Shown: in pieces, positions 6,933 through 15,818 of the stretch
How the letters are laid out: the number at the start of each line of letters is the position of its first letter
Numbering within the stretch: the first letter of the stretch is position 1
From: an uncultured Oscillospiraceae bacterium
GTDB lineage: Bacteria > Bacillota > Clostridia > Oscillospirales > Ruminococcaceae
Reading direction: 5' to 3'
Assembly (NCBI GenBank): GCA_900547455.1
Contig: URGV01000018.1
Span: 1 to 41,489, forward strand
Length of the DNA: 41,489 bases
Notes under the pieces: generated by a model
The model's database searches: none
Told to the model about the DNA's origin: nothing
Seen by the model: the letters and a program-made list of their open reading frames with translations, nothing else
Program-made: the position numbers and the translations under genes

Positions 6933-7311
6933 CGGCGCGCTTGAGCTTTGCCTCGGTGGCGGCCATCACCTGCTCGTAGTTTTGAATCTTCTGGTTGAGC
7001 CGGTCCAGCGACTGCTGCATCTGCTCCATCCGCTCCAGCAGCTGGTCGCGCTGGTCGATCAGCAGCGCCTTGCGGGCGTCCAGGGTGGCGTCGCCCTGCT
7101 GGAACAGCGTGACGTACTCGATCAGCGCCTCGATCTGGACGCCGGACGAGCGCATGCACTTCATCAGCTCGATCCAGCTGCAGGACACCTCGTCGTAGTC
7201 GCGGATGCCGCTTTTGTTGCGCGGCACCGGCGGGATGATGCCGATCCGCTCATAGTAGCGCAGCGTGTCCTGCGACAGGCCGTACTTCTGGCTCACCTGT
7301 GTAATGGTCAT
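6922..7311 (-). CDS. MerR family transcriptional regulator
   Basis: DNA-binding activator/repressor of the MerR superfamily, close to the AdhR/YyaN type by eye. The 129-residue product begins with a winged helix (MTITQVSQKYGLSQDTLRYY, then ERIGIIPPV), continues with the second wing (GIRDYDE) and ends in a long dimerisation coiled coil (about residues 75-125, QRDQLLERMEQMQQSLDRLN). There is no Cys-rich metal site, so a small organic or stress signal is more likely than metal. The start is ATG 7311, seven bases after GGAGG. An upstream in-frame start at 7365 would lie before the predicted transcript start and is rejected. The gene's own promoter has the 19-bp spacer typical of MerR targets, implying autoregulation. 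Confidence 0.9.
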   Translation of the reverse strand: MTITQVSQKYGLSQDTLRYYERIGIIPPVPRNKSGIRDYDEVSCSWIELMKCMRSSGVQIEALIEYVTLFQQGDATLDARKALLIDQRDQLLERMEQMQQSLDRLNQKIQNYEQVMAATEAKLKRAEEA

Positions 7312-7356
7312 GACAGGACCTCCTTTGTCGGTTTGTTTTGGTTGGGTGATGCCTTC

Positions 7357-7387
7357 AGTATACAACCTGGAGTGGGCTATAAGTCAA
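7357..7387 (-). promoter_or_regulatory. MerR-type promoter (19-bp spacer) of the merR gene
   Basis: In the minus-strand sense TTGACT (7387-7382) and TATACT (7362-7357) are near-consensus but 19 bp apart, the elongated spacing that MerR proteins correct by twisting DNA. The spacer holds an imperfect dyad around GCCCACTCC. Confidence 0.7.
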
Positions 7388-7487
7388 GAGGGAAGAATCG
7401 GAACATGTCCGCAAGTGGAACGTTCTCTCTGCCCGGCATTTTGTCCGGCCGCGGCGCATACCCTTTTGGAGAAGGAGGGGGATGCCT

Positions 7488-9077
7488 GTGAGGCTCAACA
7501 AAAACAGTATTTTTTATCATTGTCTGCTGCTCAGCACCTCCTCGGTGGTGCTGCAGCTGCTGGGCTTTGGCTACCGCATCCTGCTGGGAAGGCTGGCGGG
7601 CGCACAGGCCATCGCCGTCTATAATCTGGTGATGTCGGCCTACAATGTGGTCCTCTCCTGCACGCTGACCGGCGTGGCGCTGTCGGTTTCCCGCATCGCC
7701 TCGGGCTATCAGGCGGTGGGGGAGGGCCGGTCGATTGTCCGGCTGATCCGCACGGCGCTCATTTTGTTTCTGGGGCTGTTTTGCCTGCTGGCCATTCCCT
7801 TTGGGCTGGGGCGGGACTTTTTTGCCCGGAAGGTGCTGGGCAACCCGCAGACCGCCCCGGCGCTGCTGCTGATTGTGCCCTGCCTGTTTCTGACCGGCTT
7901 TGAGAACGTCCACAAGGCCTTCTTTTACGGAACGGGACAGACCTTTGCCCCCACCGTCTCGGAGACGCTGGAGATGCTTTGCCGCATCGTGGGGGCGCTG
8001 GTGCTGTTTTCGCTGGCGCGCGGCGTCACTACCCTCAGCGACGGGCAGGCGGCGGCCTTGATTGTCTGCGGGATGATTTTAAGCGAGCTGGTCAGCGCCA
8101 CCTTCCTGACCACCCTCTACCGCTTTCGCCGCAGAAAGCTCAAAGGCAGGGACACGGTTCCGCTCGTGAAAATCCTGGGGGACATCGCCTCGGTGGCGGT
8201 GCCGGTGTCGCTGGCGACGCTGCTGGGGAGGCTGATCTCCTCGGCCAACATGGTGCTGATTCCGCGGGTGCTGATGCGCGCCGGGGCGGGGTACGAGGCC
8301 GCGATGGAGGAGTTTGGCGTACTCTCGGGCATGACCATGCCGATGCTGATGCTGCCCTCGGCCTTTTTCTCCCCGCTGATCACCGTGCTCAGCCCGCGCT
8401 TTTCGGCGGGGAAGGCGCTGGACGATGCGGCGATGATCCGCCGCAAGGCCGCCAAGGCGCTGCACGTGGTGGGGCTTTTCGGCCTCCCGGCCATGACCGC
8501 CATGCTGGTGGTGGGCAGGGAGCTGGGGTATCTGCTGTACCAGAACCCGCTGTCAGGCAGCCACCTGCCGATGCTGACGGCGGTGACGCTGGCCGGATTT
8601 TACTACGCGGTGTCCGAGAGCGTGCTGGAGAGCATCGGCCTGCAGAAGCGCTGCTCGGTGCTGACCGTGCTGGGCAGCCTCTGCGGGCTGGGGTGCACCC
8701 TGATTCTGGGCGGGGCGCTGCGGCTGGGGCTGACCGGGTATCTGTGCGGGGAGCTGGTGTCGGCGCTGCTGGGCGCCGGGGTGTGCCTGGTTTGGATTAA
8801 GCGCCACACCGGCCTTTGCCTGCGGGTCAAAAACTGGGTGGGCCGTCCGCTGCTGGCCTCGGCGACGGCGGGGGCCTTTGCGCGGTTGCTCTTTGTAAAG
8901 CTGGGGGAGATTGCGGTGCTGCCGGCGCTGCGGCTGGGGTTTGTGCTGGCGGCTTTCTTTTTGATGTACACCGTTTTTCTGCGGCTGCTGGGGACCGATT
9001 TCTGGCAGTACACCCAGAACAGCCTGCTCAAAAAAGAGGGGCGCGGCGGTTGTCATCCGCAAAAAGGTGTATTATAA
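7488..9077 (+). CDS. SpoVB/MurJ-like polysaccharide flippase (MOP superfamily)
   Basis: Large multi-helix membrane protein of the oligosaccharide-flippase branch of the MOP superfamily, nearest in appearance to stage V sporulation protein B and related lipid II/wall-precursor flippases. About 529 residues with some 13-14 hydrophobic segments. The start NKNSIFYHCLLLSTSSVVLQ followed by GFGYRILLGRLAGAQAI is typical of SpoVB-like proteins. Expected role: moving lipid-linked wall or cortex precursors across the membrane. GTG 7488 is preferred, because GGAGG (7474-7478) is nine bases before it but only three before ATG 7482, which would add two residues. The last codons overlap the -10 box of the next promoter. 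Whether it is sporulation-specific cannot be told. Confidence 0.85.
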   Translation: MRLNKNSIFYHCLLLSTSSVVLQLLGFGYRILLGRLAGAQAIAVYNLVMSAYNVVLSCTLTGVALSVSRIASGYQAVGEGRSIVRLIRTALILFLGLFCLLAIPFGLGRDFFARKVLGNPQTAPALLLIVPCLFLTGFENVHKAFFYGTGQTFAPTVSETLEMLCRIVGALVLFSLARGVTTLSDGQAAALIVCGMILSELVSATFLTTLYRFRRRKLKGRDTVPLVKILGDIASVAVPVSLATLLGRLISSANMVLIPRVLMRAGAGYEAAMEEFGVLSGMTMPMLMLPSAFFSPLITVLSPRFSAGKALDDAAMIRRKAAKALHVVGLFGLPAMTAMLVVGRELGYLLYQNPLSGSHLPMLTAVTLAGFYYAVSESVLESIGLQKRCSVLTVLGSLCGLGCTLILGGALRLGLTGYLCGELVSALLGAGVCLVWIKRHTGLCLRVKNWVGRPLLASATAGAFARLLFVKLGEIAVLPALRLGFVLAAFFLMYTVFLRLLGTDFWQYTQNSLLKKEGRGGCHPQKGVL

Positions 9078-9078
9078 T
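9050..9078 (+). promoter_or_regulatory. promoter of galM inside the flippase 3' end
   Basis: TTGTCA (9050-9055) and TATAAT (9073-9078) with a 17-bp spacer. The flippase stop codon (9075-9077) lies within the -10 box. Confidence 0.75.
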
Positions 9079-9111
9079 GGAAAAAGAGAAGCCCGTAAAG
9101 GAGGAATCAGA

Positions 9112-10167
9112 ATGTCGATTGAAAAGAGAGCTTTTGGAACGTTAAGTGACGGCCGCCCGGCCTTTTTGTATACCATCACAAACCCGAAGGGAGCCTCGGT
9201 CAGCCTGACCGACTACGGCGCGTCGGTGGTCTCGGCCAGGGTGCAGGACGGCAAGGGCCAGCTGCGGGACATCGTGCTGGGGTGCGACTGCGTCGAGGAC
9301 TATGAGCGGCAGACCGCCTGCCTTGGCGCGGTGCCGGGCCGCCACGCCAACCGCATCGGCGGGGGCAGATTTACCCTGGGAGGGAAGGAGTACAGGCTTG
9401 CGGTCAACAACGGCCCCAACCACCTGCACGGCGGGCCGACCGGCTTTCACCGGCGGCTGTGGCACGGGGAGATTGCAAACGAGGAGAGCGTGGTCTTTTC
9501 CTACTTCAGCCCCGACGGGGAGGAGGGCTATCCGGGCAATCTGATCGTCTCGGTCAAATATACCTTCGACGAGGAGAACCGCCTGACCATCCTCTACCGG
9601 GCGCTGTGCGACCGCGACACGGTCATCAACCTGACCAACCACACCTACTTTAATCTGGACGGGCACGACAGCGGCAGCGTGGAGGGGCAGTGCGTCAAGA
9701 TTTTTGCGGACAGCTTCACCGAGAACGACGAGAACTGCCTGCCGACCGGACGGATTGTCTCGCTGGACAGCGCGGAGGGGGCGCCGATGGATTTCCGCAG
9801 CTTCACCGCGATCGGGGAGCACCTCCACGACCCGAGCATCCACCTGAAAAACGGCTCCGGCTATGACCACAACTATATTTTGAAGAAACCGGACGGCAAG
9901 CTCTGCGCCAGGGTGTACAGCCCAACCAGCCGCATCCTGCTGGACTGCCGCACCACCGAGCCGGGGCTGCAGTTTTATACCGGCAACTTTTTGTCCACGG
10001 CCAACATCCGCGGCAAGGGCGGGGCGGTTTATGCCGACCGCGGCGGCTTCTGTCTGGAGACCCAGCACTTCCCGAACGCGATGCAGCACCCGCATTTCCC
10101 GTCGGTGGTGCTGCCGGCAGGGGATTTGTACCGTTCGGTGACCGAATACCGGTTCGATATCAACTAA
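9112..10167 (+). CDS. galM: aldose 1-epimerase (galactose mutarotase)
   Basis: Interconverts the alpha and beta anomers of galactose/glucose in the cytosol, feeding the Leloir pathway. The 351-residue product has the normal length and motifs: DYGASVVS near the N-terminus, GRHANRIGGGRF around residue 80, NHLHGG near 104, the catalytic-His segment NLTNHTYFNL near 175, and FCLETQHFPNAMQHP near the C-terminus with the conserved Glu that acts as base. ATG 9112 follows AAAGGAGG by seven bases; the longer frame from 9067 lies inside the promoter region. It is transcribed from its own promoter at 9050 and ends at the hairpin at 10173. No other galactose gene is beside it. Confidence 0.95.
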   Translation: MSIEKRAFGTLSDGRPAFLYTITNPKGASVSLTDYGASVVSARVQDGKGQLRDIVLGCDCVEDYERQTACLGAVPGRHANRIGGGRFTLGGKEYRLAVNNGPNHLHGGPTGFHRRLWHGEIANEESVVFSYFSPDGEEGYPGNLIVSVKYTFDEENRLTILYRALCDRDTVINLTNHTYFNLDGHDSGSVEGQCVKIFADSFTENDENCLPTGRIVSLDSAEGAPMDFRSFTAIGEHLHDPSIHLKNGSGYDHNYILKKPDGKLCARVYSPTSRILLDCRTTEPGLQFYTGNFLSTANIRGKGGAVYADRGGFCLETQHFPNAMQHPHFPSVVLPAGDLYRSVTEYRFDIN

Positions 10168-10172
10168 ACTGG

Positions 10173-10203
10173 AAAGGTCTGGCAGCTGTCTGCCGGACCT
10201 TTT
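10173..10203 (+). terminator. intrinsic terminator after galM
   Basis: AAAGGTCTGGCAG and CTGCCGGACCTTT form a 13-bp stem (one wobble) with loop CTGT and a TTTT tail. Confidence 0.9.
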
Positions 10204-10603
10204 CTGGTATTTTTATGAAAATAGAAAGAAGGAATGAAGCTTTCTTCTCTAATTTATGAACAGATTCTTTTTGCTGAATGGCATTGTTGCATAAAAACAA
10301 ATCCTGTATTCTGTGAGTTTGGATATAAAAAAGTGAAAATGTATAAAAATGCGGTCGATAGAATATGCAAAAGGTCGAAAATGAAAAAAATAAGAAAAAA
10401 ATAAAGTGAGAAAATAAAAGATGTTCTTTGAAAAATTTTTTAAGACACTTTAAACTTTATTGAATTTGTACTTTTTCAACTGAAAAAACATGATAAAAAT
10501 GGATAAAACGCATAAGATTTTGCTGGATAAAAAGTGCGCGATTGGTAGATTTTGTTTATTTTATATACTTTTGATGGTTAAATTTATGAAGAGGTATATA
10601 ATA
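10204..10603 (+). other. AT-rich non-coding region upstream of peptide transporter
   Basis: About 400 bp of very AT-rich DNA without an open frame of note. The clearest element is a perfect 7-bp-arm palindrome, TTTTTCA-AC-TGAAAAA (10472-10487), about 120 bp before the -35 box of the transporter promoter, which could be a regulator site. Otherwise it shows A-tracts and T-tracts, as in UP-element or curved DNA upstream of strong promoters. Confidence 0.5.
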
Positions 10604-10632
10604 TTGACAAAGTACATCTTATCTGCTATCCT
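10604..10632 (+). promoter_or_regulatory. promoter of peptide transporter operon
   Basis: TTGACA (10604-10609), 17 bp, TATCCT (10627-10632). The same unusual TATCCT -10 box with the same spacing precedes the second binding-protein gene at 16895. Transcription would start near 10639. Confidence 0.75.
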
Positions 10633-10671
10633 AATTATTAATCATTATTGATGTTATAACGCTCGATTTGG

Positions 10672-10700
10672 AAACGGTATAAATTTTTTATACCGTTTTT
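10672..10700 (+). terminator. terminator-like hairpin inside the transporter leader (attenuator candidate)
   Basis: AAACGGTATAAA and TTTATACCGTTT form a perfect 12-bp stem with a TTT loop and end in TTTTT. It lies about 35 nt after the predicted transcript start and 130 bp before the first gene. A second stem (ATCGCCG 10732-10738 / CGGCGAT 10756-10762) follows. The placement implies regulated read-through, unless another promoter lies downstream. Confidence 0.6.
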
Positions 10701-10830
10701 AAAGTGAGGCGGGATAGCACTCAATCGGATTATCGCCGAAAAAAAGAGAAAGAGACGGCGATGTCGGTTTGGCCCGGCCATACAAAAATTAAAGAAGGGC
10801 TTCCGATAAGCGAAGGAGGAACAACCAATC

Positions 10831-12834
10831 ATGAAAAAGACACTTTCCAGACTGCTCGCGCTGGCGCTGACAGCAGCAATGGTCCTGACAGGATGCAGCA
10901 GCGGCGGCGACACAGGCAGCAACGGAGAAACCGGCTCGGAGGGCGAGTCCAGTGCAAGCACCAGCGATACCTCCGAAGACGCCATCAAGGACCTGTACAT
11001 CCCAAGACTGGCAACCAGAGAGCTGCAGACCTTCAACATCCTGTACACACAGCGTGCTGAGGACGGCGAGAACCTGACCAGCCTGGTGGACGGCCTGCTG
11101 GAGTCCAACCCGAAGGGCGAGCTGGTTCCGTGTATCGCGGAAGAGTGGGGTTCTGAGGACGGCGGTCTGACCTGGACCTTCAAGCTCCGCGACAATGCGA
11201 AGTGGGTAGACGTGAACGGCAACGAGAAGGCAAACGTCGTAGCAAACGACTTTGCAACCGGCCTGGAGTGGGTACTCAACTTCTACAAGAACGATTCCAA
11301 CAACACCGCAATGCCGATGGAAATGATCGCGGGCGCAAAGGAGTACTATGAGTACACCAAGACCCTGAGCGAAGAGGAAGCCAAAGCGCTGGATGCAGGC
11401 GAAGGCTCCAAGTTCCGTGAGATGGTCGGCATCGAGACCCCGGACGACTACACTGTTGTCTACACCTGCGTAACCCAGAAACCATACTTCGATTCGCTGG
11501 CTTCCTACGTTGCTCTTTACCCAATGGCACAGGGCATGGTTGACGAGCTGGGCGGCGTCGATGAAGTTCAGGCGATGACCAACGAGACCATGTGGTACAA
11601 TGGCTGCTACACCATGACCTCTTACGTCCAGAACAACGAGAAGGTCTTCACCAAGAACCCGCTCTACTGGGACACCGACTGCACCCTGTTCGACACCGTT
11701 ACCGTTAAACTGGTAGAGTCCAACGACGTTGCGTTCCAGCTTTATGAGAACAACGAGGTTGACTATGTACAGCTCACCGAGAGCCAGCTGACCACCATCG
11801 CAAGAGACCCAAGCCATCCTCTGTATGACTACCTGGTACCGGACGTTCCGTCCCACTTCTCCTACCAGATGCAGTTCAACTACAACAAGATGAACGAAGA
11901 CGGCACCCCGGACACCAACTGGAACACCGCGATTGCCAACGAGAACTTCCGCAAATCCTGGTGGTATGGCCTTGACCTGTCCGAGTGGTGGAAGAGACAG
12001 AACGCAATCGACCCGATGAGCTGCGAGAACAACGCCTTCACCATGAAGGGTCTGGTTTACACCTCTGACGGTAAAGACTACACCCAGCTGGTAGAAGAAA
12101 ACCTCGGCCTGCCGGAGAAGAACGGCGAGACCATGGTAAGACTGGATGCTGACCAGTTTGAGCAGTGCAAAGCACAGGCAATCGAAGAACTGACCGCCGC
12201 TGGCGTCACCTTCCCGGTTACGGTCGACTACTACATTTCCGCTTCCAGCCAGACCGCTCTGGACAGCGCAAACGTACTGGCACAGACCTTCTCTGATACC
12301 CTGGGCGACGACTATGTAAAACTGAACATCAAGACCTACGTCAATGCAATCAACACTGAGGTTGTTACTCCGAAACTGCAGGCCTTCGTTATCAACGGCT
12401 GGGGCGCTGACTACGGCGATCCGCAGAACTACCTGGGCCAGATGACCTATGGACAGGACACTGCTTACTATTCCAAGCAGTACAACAACATCAACGATGT
12501 TGAAGAAAACGAGAACACCAAGGCTCTGCTGGATGCATACAAAGAATTCACCACCATGGTAGACGCAGCGAATGCAATCAACGACGACATGGATGCTCGC
12601 TACACTGCTTACGCAGAAGCGGAAGCTTACATGCTGGAGCACGTATTTGTACTGCCTTGCTACTACCAGGTAGGCTGGTGCCTGACCAGAGTTGACAATG
12701 ATACGAAGATGCAGCCAATGTTTGGCAGCGTGGGCGACAAGATGAAGAACTGGGGCAGCAATGTAAACGGCTATACCAGCGAGGAAAAGGGTGTGGCTGA
12801 ACTGGTTGCAGCATATTCTTCTGAACAGCAATAG
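10831..12834 (+). CDS. peptide ABC transporter substrate-binding lipoprotein (SBP family 5)
   Basis: Extracytoplasmic receptor of an Opp/Dpp-type ABC importer, anchored by lipid. It has a short basic N-terminus, a hydrophobic core and the lipobox LTGC with Cys22, then a Gly/Ser/Glu linker to about residue 50. The rest is a family 5 solute-binding fold of OppA-like size (667 residues in all), with GGLTWTFKLRDNAKWVDVNG early in the mature part. ATG 10831 is preceded by AAGGAGGAACAA. It is first in an operon with two permeases and two ATPases. The ligand is likely oligopeptides, inferred from family only. Codon use (AAC, GAC, CTG, GTA, AGA) looks optimised for high expression. A clear paralog sits at 17022. 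Confidence 0.93.
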   Translation: MKKTLSRLLALALTAAMVLTGCSSGGDTGSNGETGSEGESSASTSDTSEDAIKDLYIPRLATRELQTFNILYTQRAEDGENLTSLVDGLLESNPKGELVPCIAEEWGSEDGGLTWTFKLRDNAKWVDVNGNEKANVVANDFATGLEWVLNFYKNDSNNTAMPMEMIAGAKEYYEYTKTLSEEEAKALDAGEGSKFREMVGIETPDDYTVVYTCVTQKPYFDSLASYVALYPMAQGMVDELGGVDEVQAMTNETMWYNGCYTMTSYVQNNEKVFTKNPLYWDTDCTLFDTVTVKLVESNDVAFQLYENNEVDYVQLTESQLTTIARDPSHPLYDYLVPDVPSHFSYQMQFNYNKMNEDGTPDTNWNTAIANENFRKSWWYGLDLSEWWKRQNAIDPMSCENNAFTMKGLVYTSDGKDYTQLVEENLGLPEKNGETMVRLDADQFEQCKAQAIEELTAAGVTFPVTVDYYISASSQTALDSANVLAQTFSDTLGDDYVKLNIKTYVNAINTEVVTPKLQAFVINGWGADYGDPQNYLGQMTYGQDTAYYSKQYNNINDVEENENTKALLDAYKEFTTMVDAANAINDDMDARYTAYAEAEAYMLEHVFVLPCYYQVGWCLTRVDNDTKMQPMFGSVGDKMKNWGSNVNGYTSEEKGVAELVAAYSSEQQ

Positions 12835-12855
12835 AATTCAGGAGTTGATAAAAAA

Positions 12856-13806
12856 ATGCTAAAATACACCATCAAGAGGTTAGTAGAGTCCCTGATAACA
12901 GTACTGATTATTGTTACCATCGTATTCTTGCTGCTAAGAATGCTTCCTACCGACTACTATTTCACAGAAGAACAGCTGATGAAATTCACTGAGGAGCAGA
13001 AGCAGGAGCAGCTGCTTGCAGCGGGCCTTCTTGACCCAATCCCAGAGCAGCTGATGGACTTCTACAACAACGTTATCCACCTGGATTTCGGCGAATCCAG
13101 ACGTATCCAGAACGGTGTAGCAGTTACCAAGGTAATTGGTGACAAGTTTGCTATCTCCATGCAGCTGGGCTTGATCGCGATTGCAATTTCGGTTGTAATC
13201 GGTGTTCCACTGGGTATTCTTCAGACAAGTTTTAAAGACAGGGTTCCGGACCACATCGTTACTGTGTATACAATTTTCGTAAACGCGGTTCCTTCGCTGG
13301 TAACCTACTCATTGATCCTGATTTTCGGATCACGAGTGCTGGGACTGCCGTCCATGTATTCAACCCGAAATCCCGGACCGTCCAGCATCCTGCCAATCGT
13401 CTGCCTGTCGCTGGGCTCCATCGCATGGTATGCCCTGTGGGTAAGACGTTACATGATTGATGAGCTGAACAAGGACTACATCAAGCTGGCGCGCGTCAAA
13501 GGTCTGAGCAGCCGTTCCATCATGGTAAAACATGTACTGAGAAACGCGTTTGTTCCGATTGCCCAGTATCTGCCGCAGTCGATGCTTTTGACAATCGGTG
13601 GTTCCCTGCTGGTAGAGAGATTCTTCTCCGTACCGGGCATGGGTCCTCTGCTGACCGACTCTATTCAGCGCTATGACACCAGCGTTGTTCAGACACTGGT
13701 TATGCTGTACGCCTCGTTGAGTATTCTGGGCGTATTCCTGGGCGACGTTCTGATGATGATCATTGACCCGAGAATTACACTTGCCAACAAGGGAGGTACA
13801 AGATAG
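12856..13806 (+). CDS. oppB: peptide ABC transporter permease, OppB/DppB type
   Basis: First membrane subunit of the importer. 316 residues with six helices: one N-terminal (residues of about 10-30), an extracellular segment rich in Glu/Gln (about 32-80), then five helices of the BPD_transp_1 domain. The cytoplasmic EAA-type loop that contacts the ATPases is visible as ELNKDYIKLARVKGLSSRSI near residue 205. The usual C-terminal block ERFFSVPGMGPLL is present. It starts at ATG 12856, 21 bp after the binding-protein stop. Its stop codon shares one base with the GTG start of the next gene, so translation is coupled. Many codons end in T (GGT, GTT, CGT), unlike the GC-ending choice of most genes in the window. 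Confidence 0.95.
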   Translation: MLKYTIKRLVESLITVLIIVTIVFLLLRMLPTDYYFTEEQLMKFTEEQKQEQLLAAGLLDPIPEQLMDFYNNVIHLDFGESRRIQNGVAVTKVIGDKFAISMQLGLIAIAISVVIGVPLGILQTSFKDRVPDHIVTVYTIFVNAVPSLVTYSLILIFGSRVLGLPSMYSTRNPGPSSILPIVCLSLGSIAWYALWVRRYMIDELNKDYIKLARVKGLSSRSIMVKHVLRNAFVPIAQYLPQSMLLTIGGSLLVERFFSVPGMGPLLTDSIQRYDTSVVQTLVMLYASLSILGVFLGDVLMMIIDPRITLANKGGTR

Positions 13807-14753
13807 TGGAAGAGAACAAAGTAATGGAGCAGAAAATTGAAAACGAGGATGAACTCTTTCACTTTGTAGAGTATTCTCCTGAAGCTGCCGAGATGATCGG
13901 CTACTCGGATTACTCTTACTGGAAATCTGTATTTCAGAACTTCCTGAAGAAAAAATCCGCAGTAATCATGAGCTGTGTTTTTATCGGCCTGGTTGTATTC
14001 TCCTTCATCGCGCTTGCGATCGGCAAATACGACTATGCCAGCCTGGTAACCGACAGCTCGAAAGCATTTATTAACCCGAACAGCGAATATTGGTTTGGTA
14101 CCGACAACATCGGTCGTGACTACTGGTGCCAGGTTTGGTACGCAGCGCAGACCTCCATCAAGCTGGCGTTGATCGTTGGTATTGGTGAGTGCGCGGTTGG
14201 TATCACCATCGGCTGTCTGTGGGGCTATGTCCGCAAGCTGGACACCTTCTTCACCGAACTTTACAACATCATCAACAGCGTTCCGCAGATCATTTACATG
14301 ACCCTGATCGCGCTGATGATCGGCCAGAGCTTCACCATCATGTGCGTCTCCTTGATCGCATTCCACTGGTTGGTAATGGCACGTAACGTCCGCAACCTGG
14401 TTATGATTTATCGTGACCGTGAGTTCAACCTGGCATCCAGAACACTGGGTACCCCAATCTATCGAATCCTGATCAAGAACCTGCTGCCACAGCTGGTCAG
14501 CGTTATCATCCTGCGTTTGGCTCTGTCCATCCCGGGCACCATCAACATGGAGACAACGCTGTCTTACCTGGGCCTTGGTCTTGACATCAACACACCATCC
14601 CTGGGTATTCTTTTGAGAAATGCACGTAGCTACTTCCTGGATTACCCATACCTGTTGGTTTTCCCGGCAGTCATCGTTTCGCTGATTACCATCACATTCT
14701 ACCTGATCGGTAATGCGTTCTCGGATGCGTCTGACCCACGAAATCACAGATAA
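13806..14753 (+). CDS. oppC: peptide ABC transporter permease, OppC/DppC type
   Basis: Second membrane subunit of the importer. 315 residues with a cytosolic N-terminal extension of about 50 residues (OppC_N-like), a first helix near 60-80, an external segment containing the typical WFGTDNIGRDYW, then the permease domain with EAA loop FNLASRTLGTPIYRILIKNL and the closing block ETTLSYLGLGLDINTPSLGI. The start is GTG 13806, overlapping the TAG of the preceding gene by one base, with GGGAGG about nine bases upstream; an in-frame ATG seven codons later has no ribosome site. It is followed 24 bp later by the first ATPase gene. Confidence 0.95.
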   Translation: MEENKVMEQKIENEDELFHFVEYSPEAAEMIGYSDYSYWKSVFQNFLKKKSAVIMSCVFIGLVVFSFIALAIGKYDYASLVTDSSKAFINPNSEYWFGTDNIGRDYWCQVWYAAQTSIKLALIVGIGECAVGITIGCLWGYVRKLDTFFTELYNIINSVPQIIYMTLIALMIGQSFTIMCVSLIAFHWLVMARNVRNLVMIYRDREFNLASRTLGTPIYRILIKNLLPQLVSVIILRLALSIPGTINMETTLSYLGLGLDINTPSLGILLRNARSYFLDYPYLLVFPAVIVSLITITFYLIGNAFSDASDPRNHR

Positions 14754-14777
14754 CAGAAAGAACAGGAGGAAAGCATA

Positions 14778-15818
14778 ATGGCAAAAGAACCTATTTTATC
14801 TGCTAAAGATGTGGAAATCCAGTTCAGTGTGCGTGGCCGTAAGTTGATGGCAATCAGAAAGTGCTCCCTTGACCTGTATGAGGGAGAGACTCTTGCGATC
14901 GTAGGCGAGTCCGGTTCCGGTAAGTCGGTATTTACAAAGTCCTTTATCGGTATGCTGGATGCCAACGGTACCATTACCGGAGGCAGTATCACATACAATG
15001 GCGTAGATATTTCCAAATACAAAACAGAAGATGAATGGATGACCATTCGCGGTAAAAAAATCGCGATGGTCATGCAGGACCCGATGACCTCCCTGAACCC
15101 GCTGAAGAAAATCGGCAAACAGATTCAGGAAAGCATCGAGCTTCACCAGGGACTCAAGGGTGAAGCGGCCAAAAAAGAAGCGATCGAGATGCTCAAACGT
15201 GTAGGTATCCCGGACCCAGAGCGCCGTTACAATCAGTATCCGCATGAGTTCTCCGGTGGTATGAGACAGCGTGTTGTTATCGCAATTGCAGTTGCCTGCC
15301 GTCCACAGATCCTGATCTGCGACGAGCCAACTACTGCTCTGGACGTAACCATCCAGGCACAGATTCTGGACCTGATTCACAAACTGCAGAACGAGCTGCA
15401 CATGACCGTTATTTACATCACCCACGACCTGGGCGTTGTTGCGAACGTAGCAGACCGTGTTGCGGTTATGTACGCTGGCCAGATTATCGAGTACGGTCTG
15501 GTTAACGAGATCTTCTATGACGCTTGGCATCCATATACCTGGGCACTGCTGTCCGCTCTGCCGCAGCTGGGCGTAAAAGGCGAGGATCTGCCATCCATCG
15601 ATGGTACCCCACCGAACCTGTACAACGTTGTCAAGGGCGACGCTTTTGCACCGCGTAATAAGCACGCACTTGCCATTGACTTTGTAAAGGAACCGCCGTT
15701 CTTCAGCATTTCTGAAACTCATAAGGCAAAGACCTGGTATCTGGATCCGCGTGCTCCAAAGATTGAGCAGCCAGAATCCATTCGCCGTCTGCGTGAAAAA
15801 ATGAGAGAGAGAGGTTAA
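14778..15818 (+). CDS. oppD: peptide ABC transporter ATP-binding protein, OppD/DppD type
   Basis: Cytosolic ATPase that drives import together with the next gene product. 346 residues. Walker A GESGSGKS lies at 43-50, the Q-loop region at [11 protein letters not shown], the ABC signature at FSGGMRQR, Walker B at [12 protein letters not shown], and the H-loop at THDLG. The C-terminal 90 residues are the oligopeptide-transporter extension found in OppD/DppD proteins. ATG 14778 follows AGGAGGAAAG. Its TAA overlaps the ATG of the next gene (TAATG), indicating coupled translation and a fixed 1:1 ratio of the two ATPases. Confidence 0.95.
   Translation: MAKEPILSAKDVEIQFSVRGRKLMAIRKCSLDLYEGETLAIVGESGSGKSVFTKSFIGMLDANGTITGGSITYNGVDISKYKTEDEWMTIRGKKIAMVMQDPMTSLNPLKKIGKQIQESIELHQGLKGEAAKKEAIEMLKRVGIPDPERRYNQYPHEFSGGMRQRVVIAIAVACRPQILICDEPTTALDVTIQAQILDLIHKLQNELHMTVIYITHDLGVVANVADRVAVMYAGQIIEYGLVNEIFYDAWHPYTWALLSALPQLGVKGEDLPSIDGTPPNLYNVVKGDAFAPRNKHALAIDFVKEPPFFSISETHKAKTWYLDPRAPKIEQPESIRRLREKMRERG

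Noticed and set aside
7301..7365. Upstream start for the MerR protein at 7365
   Set aside because: It lies before the predicted transcript start of the 19-bp-spaced promoter. ATG 7311 has a proper GGAGG.
6547..7491. 314-codon plus-strand frame across the repeat region and merR
   Set aside because: It crosses the hairpins and runs antisense through merR; composition is that of a shadow frame.
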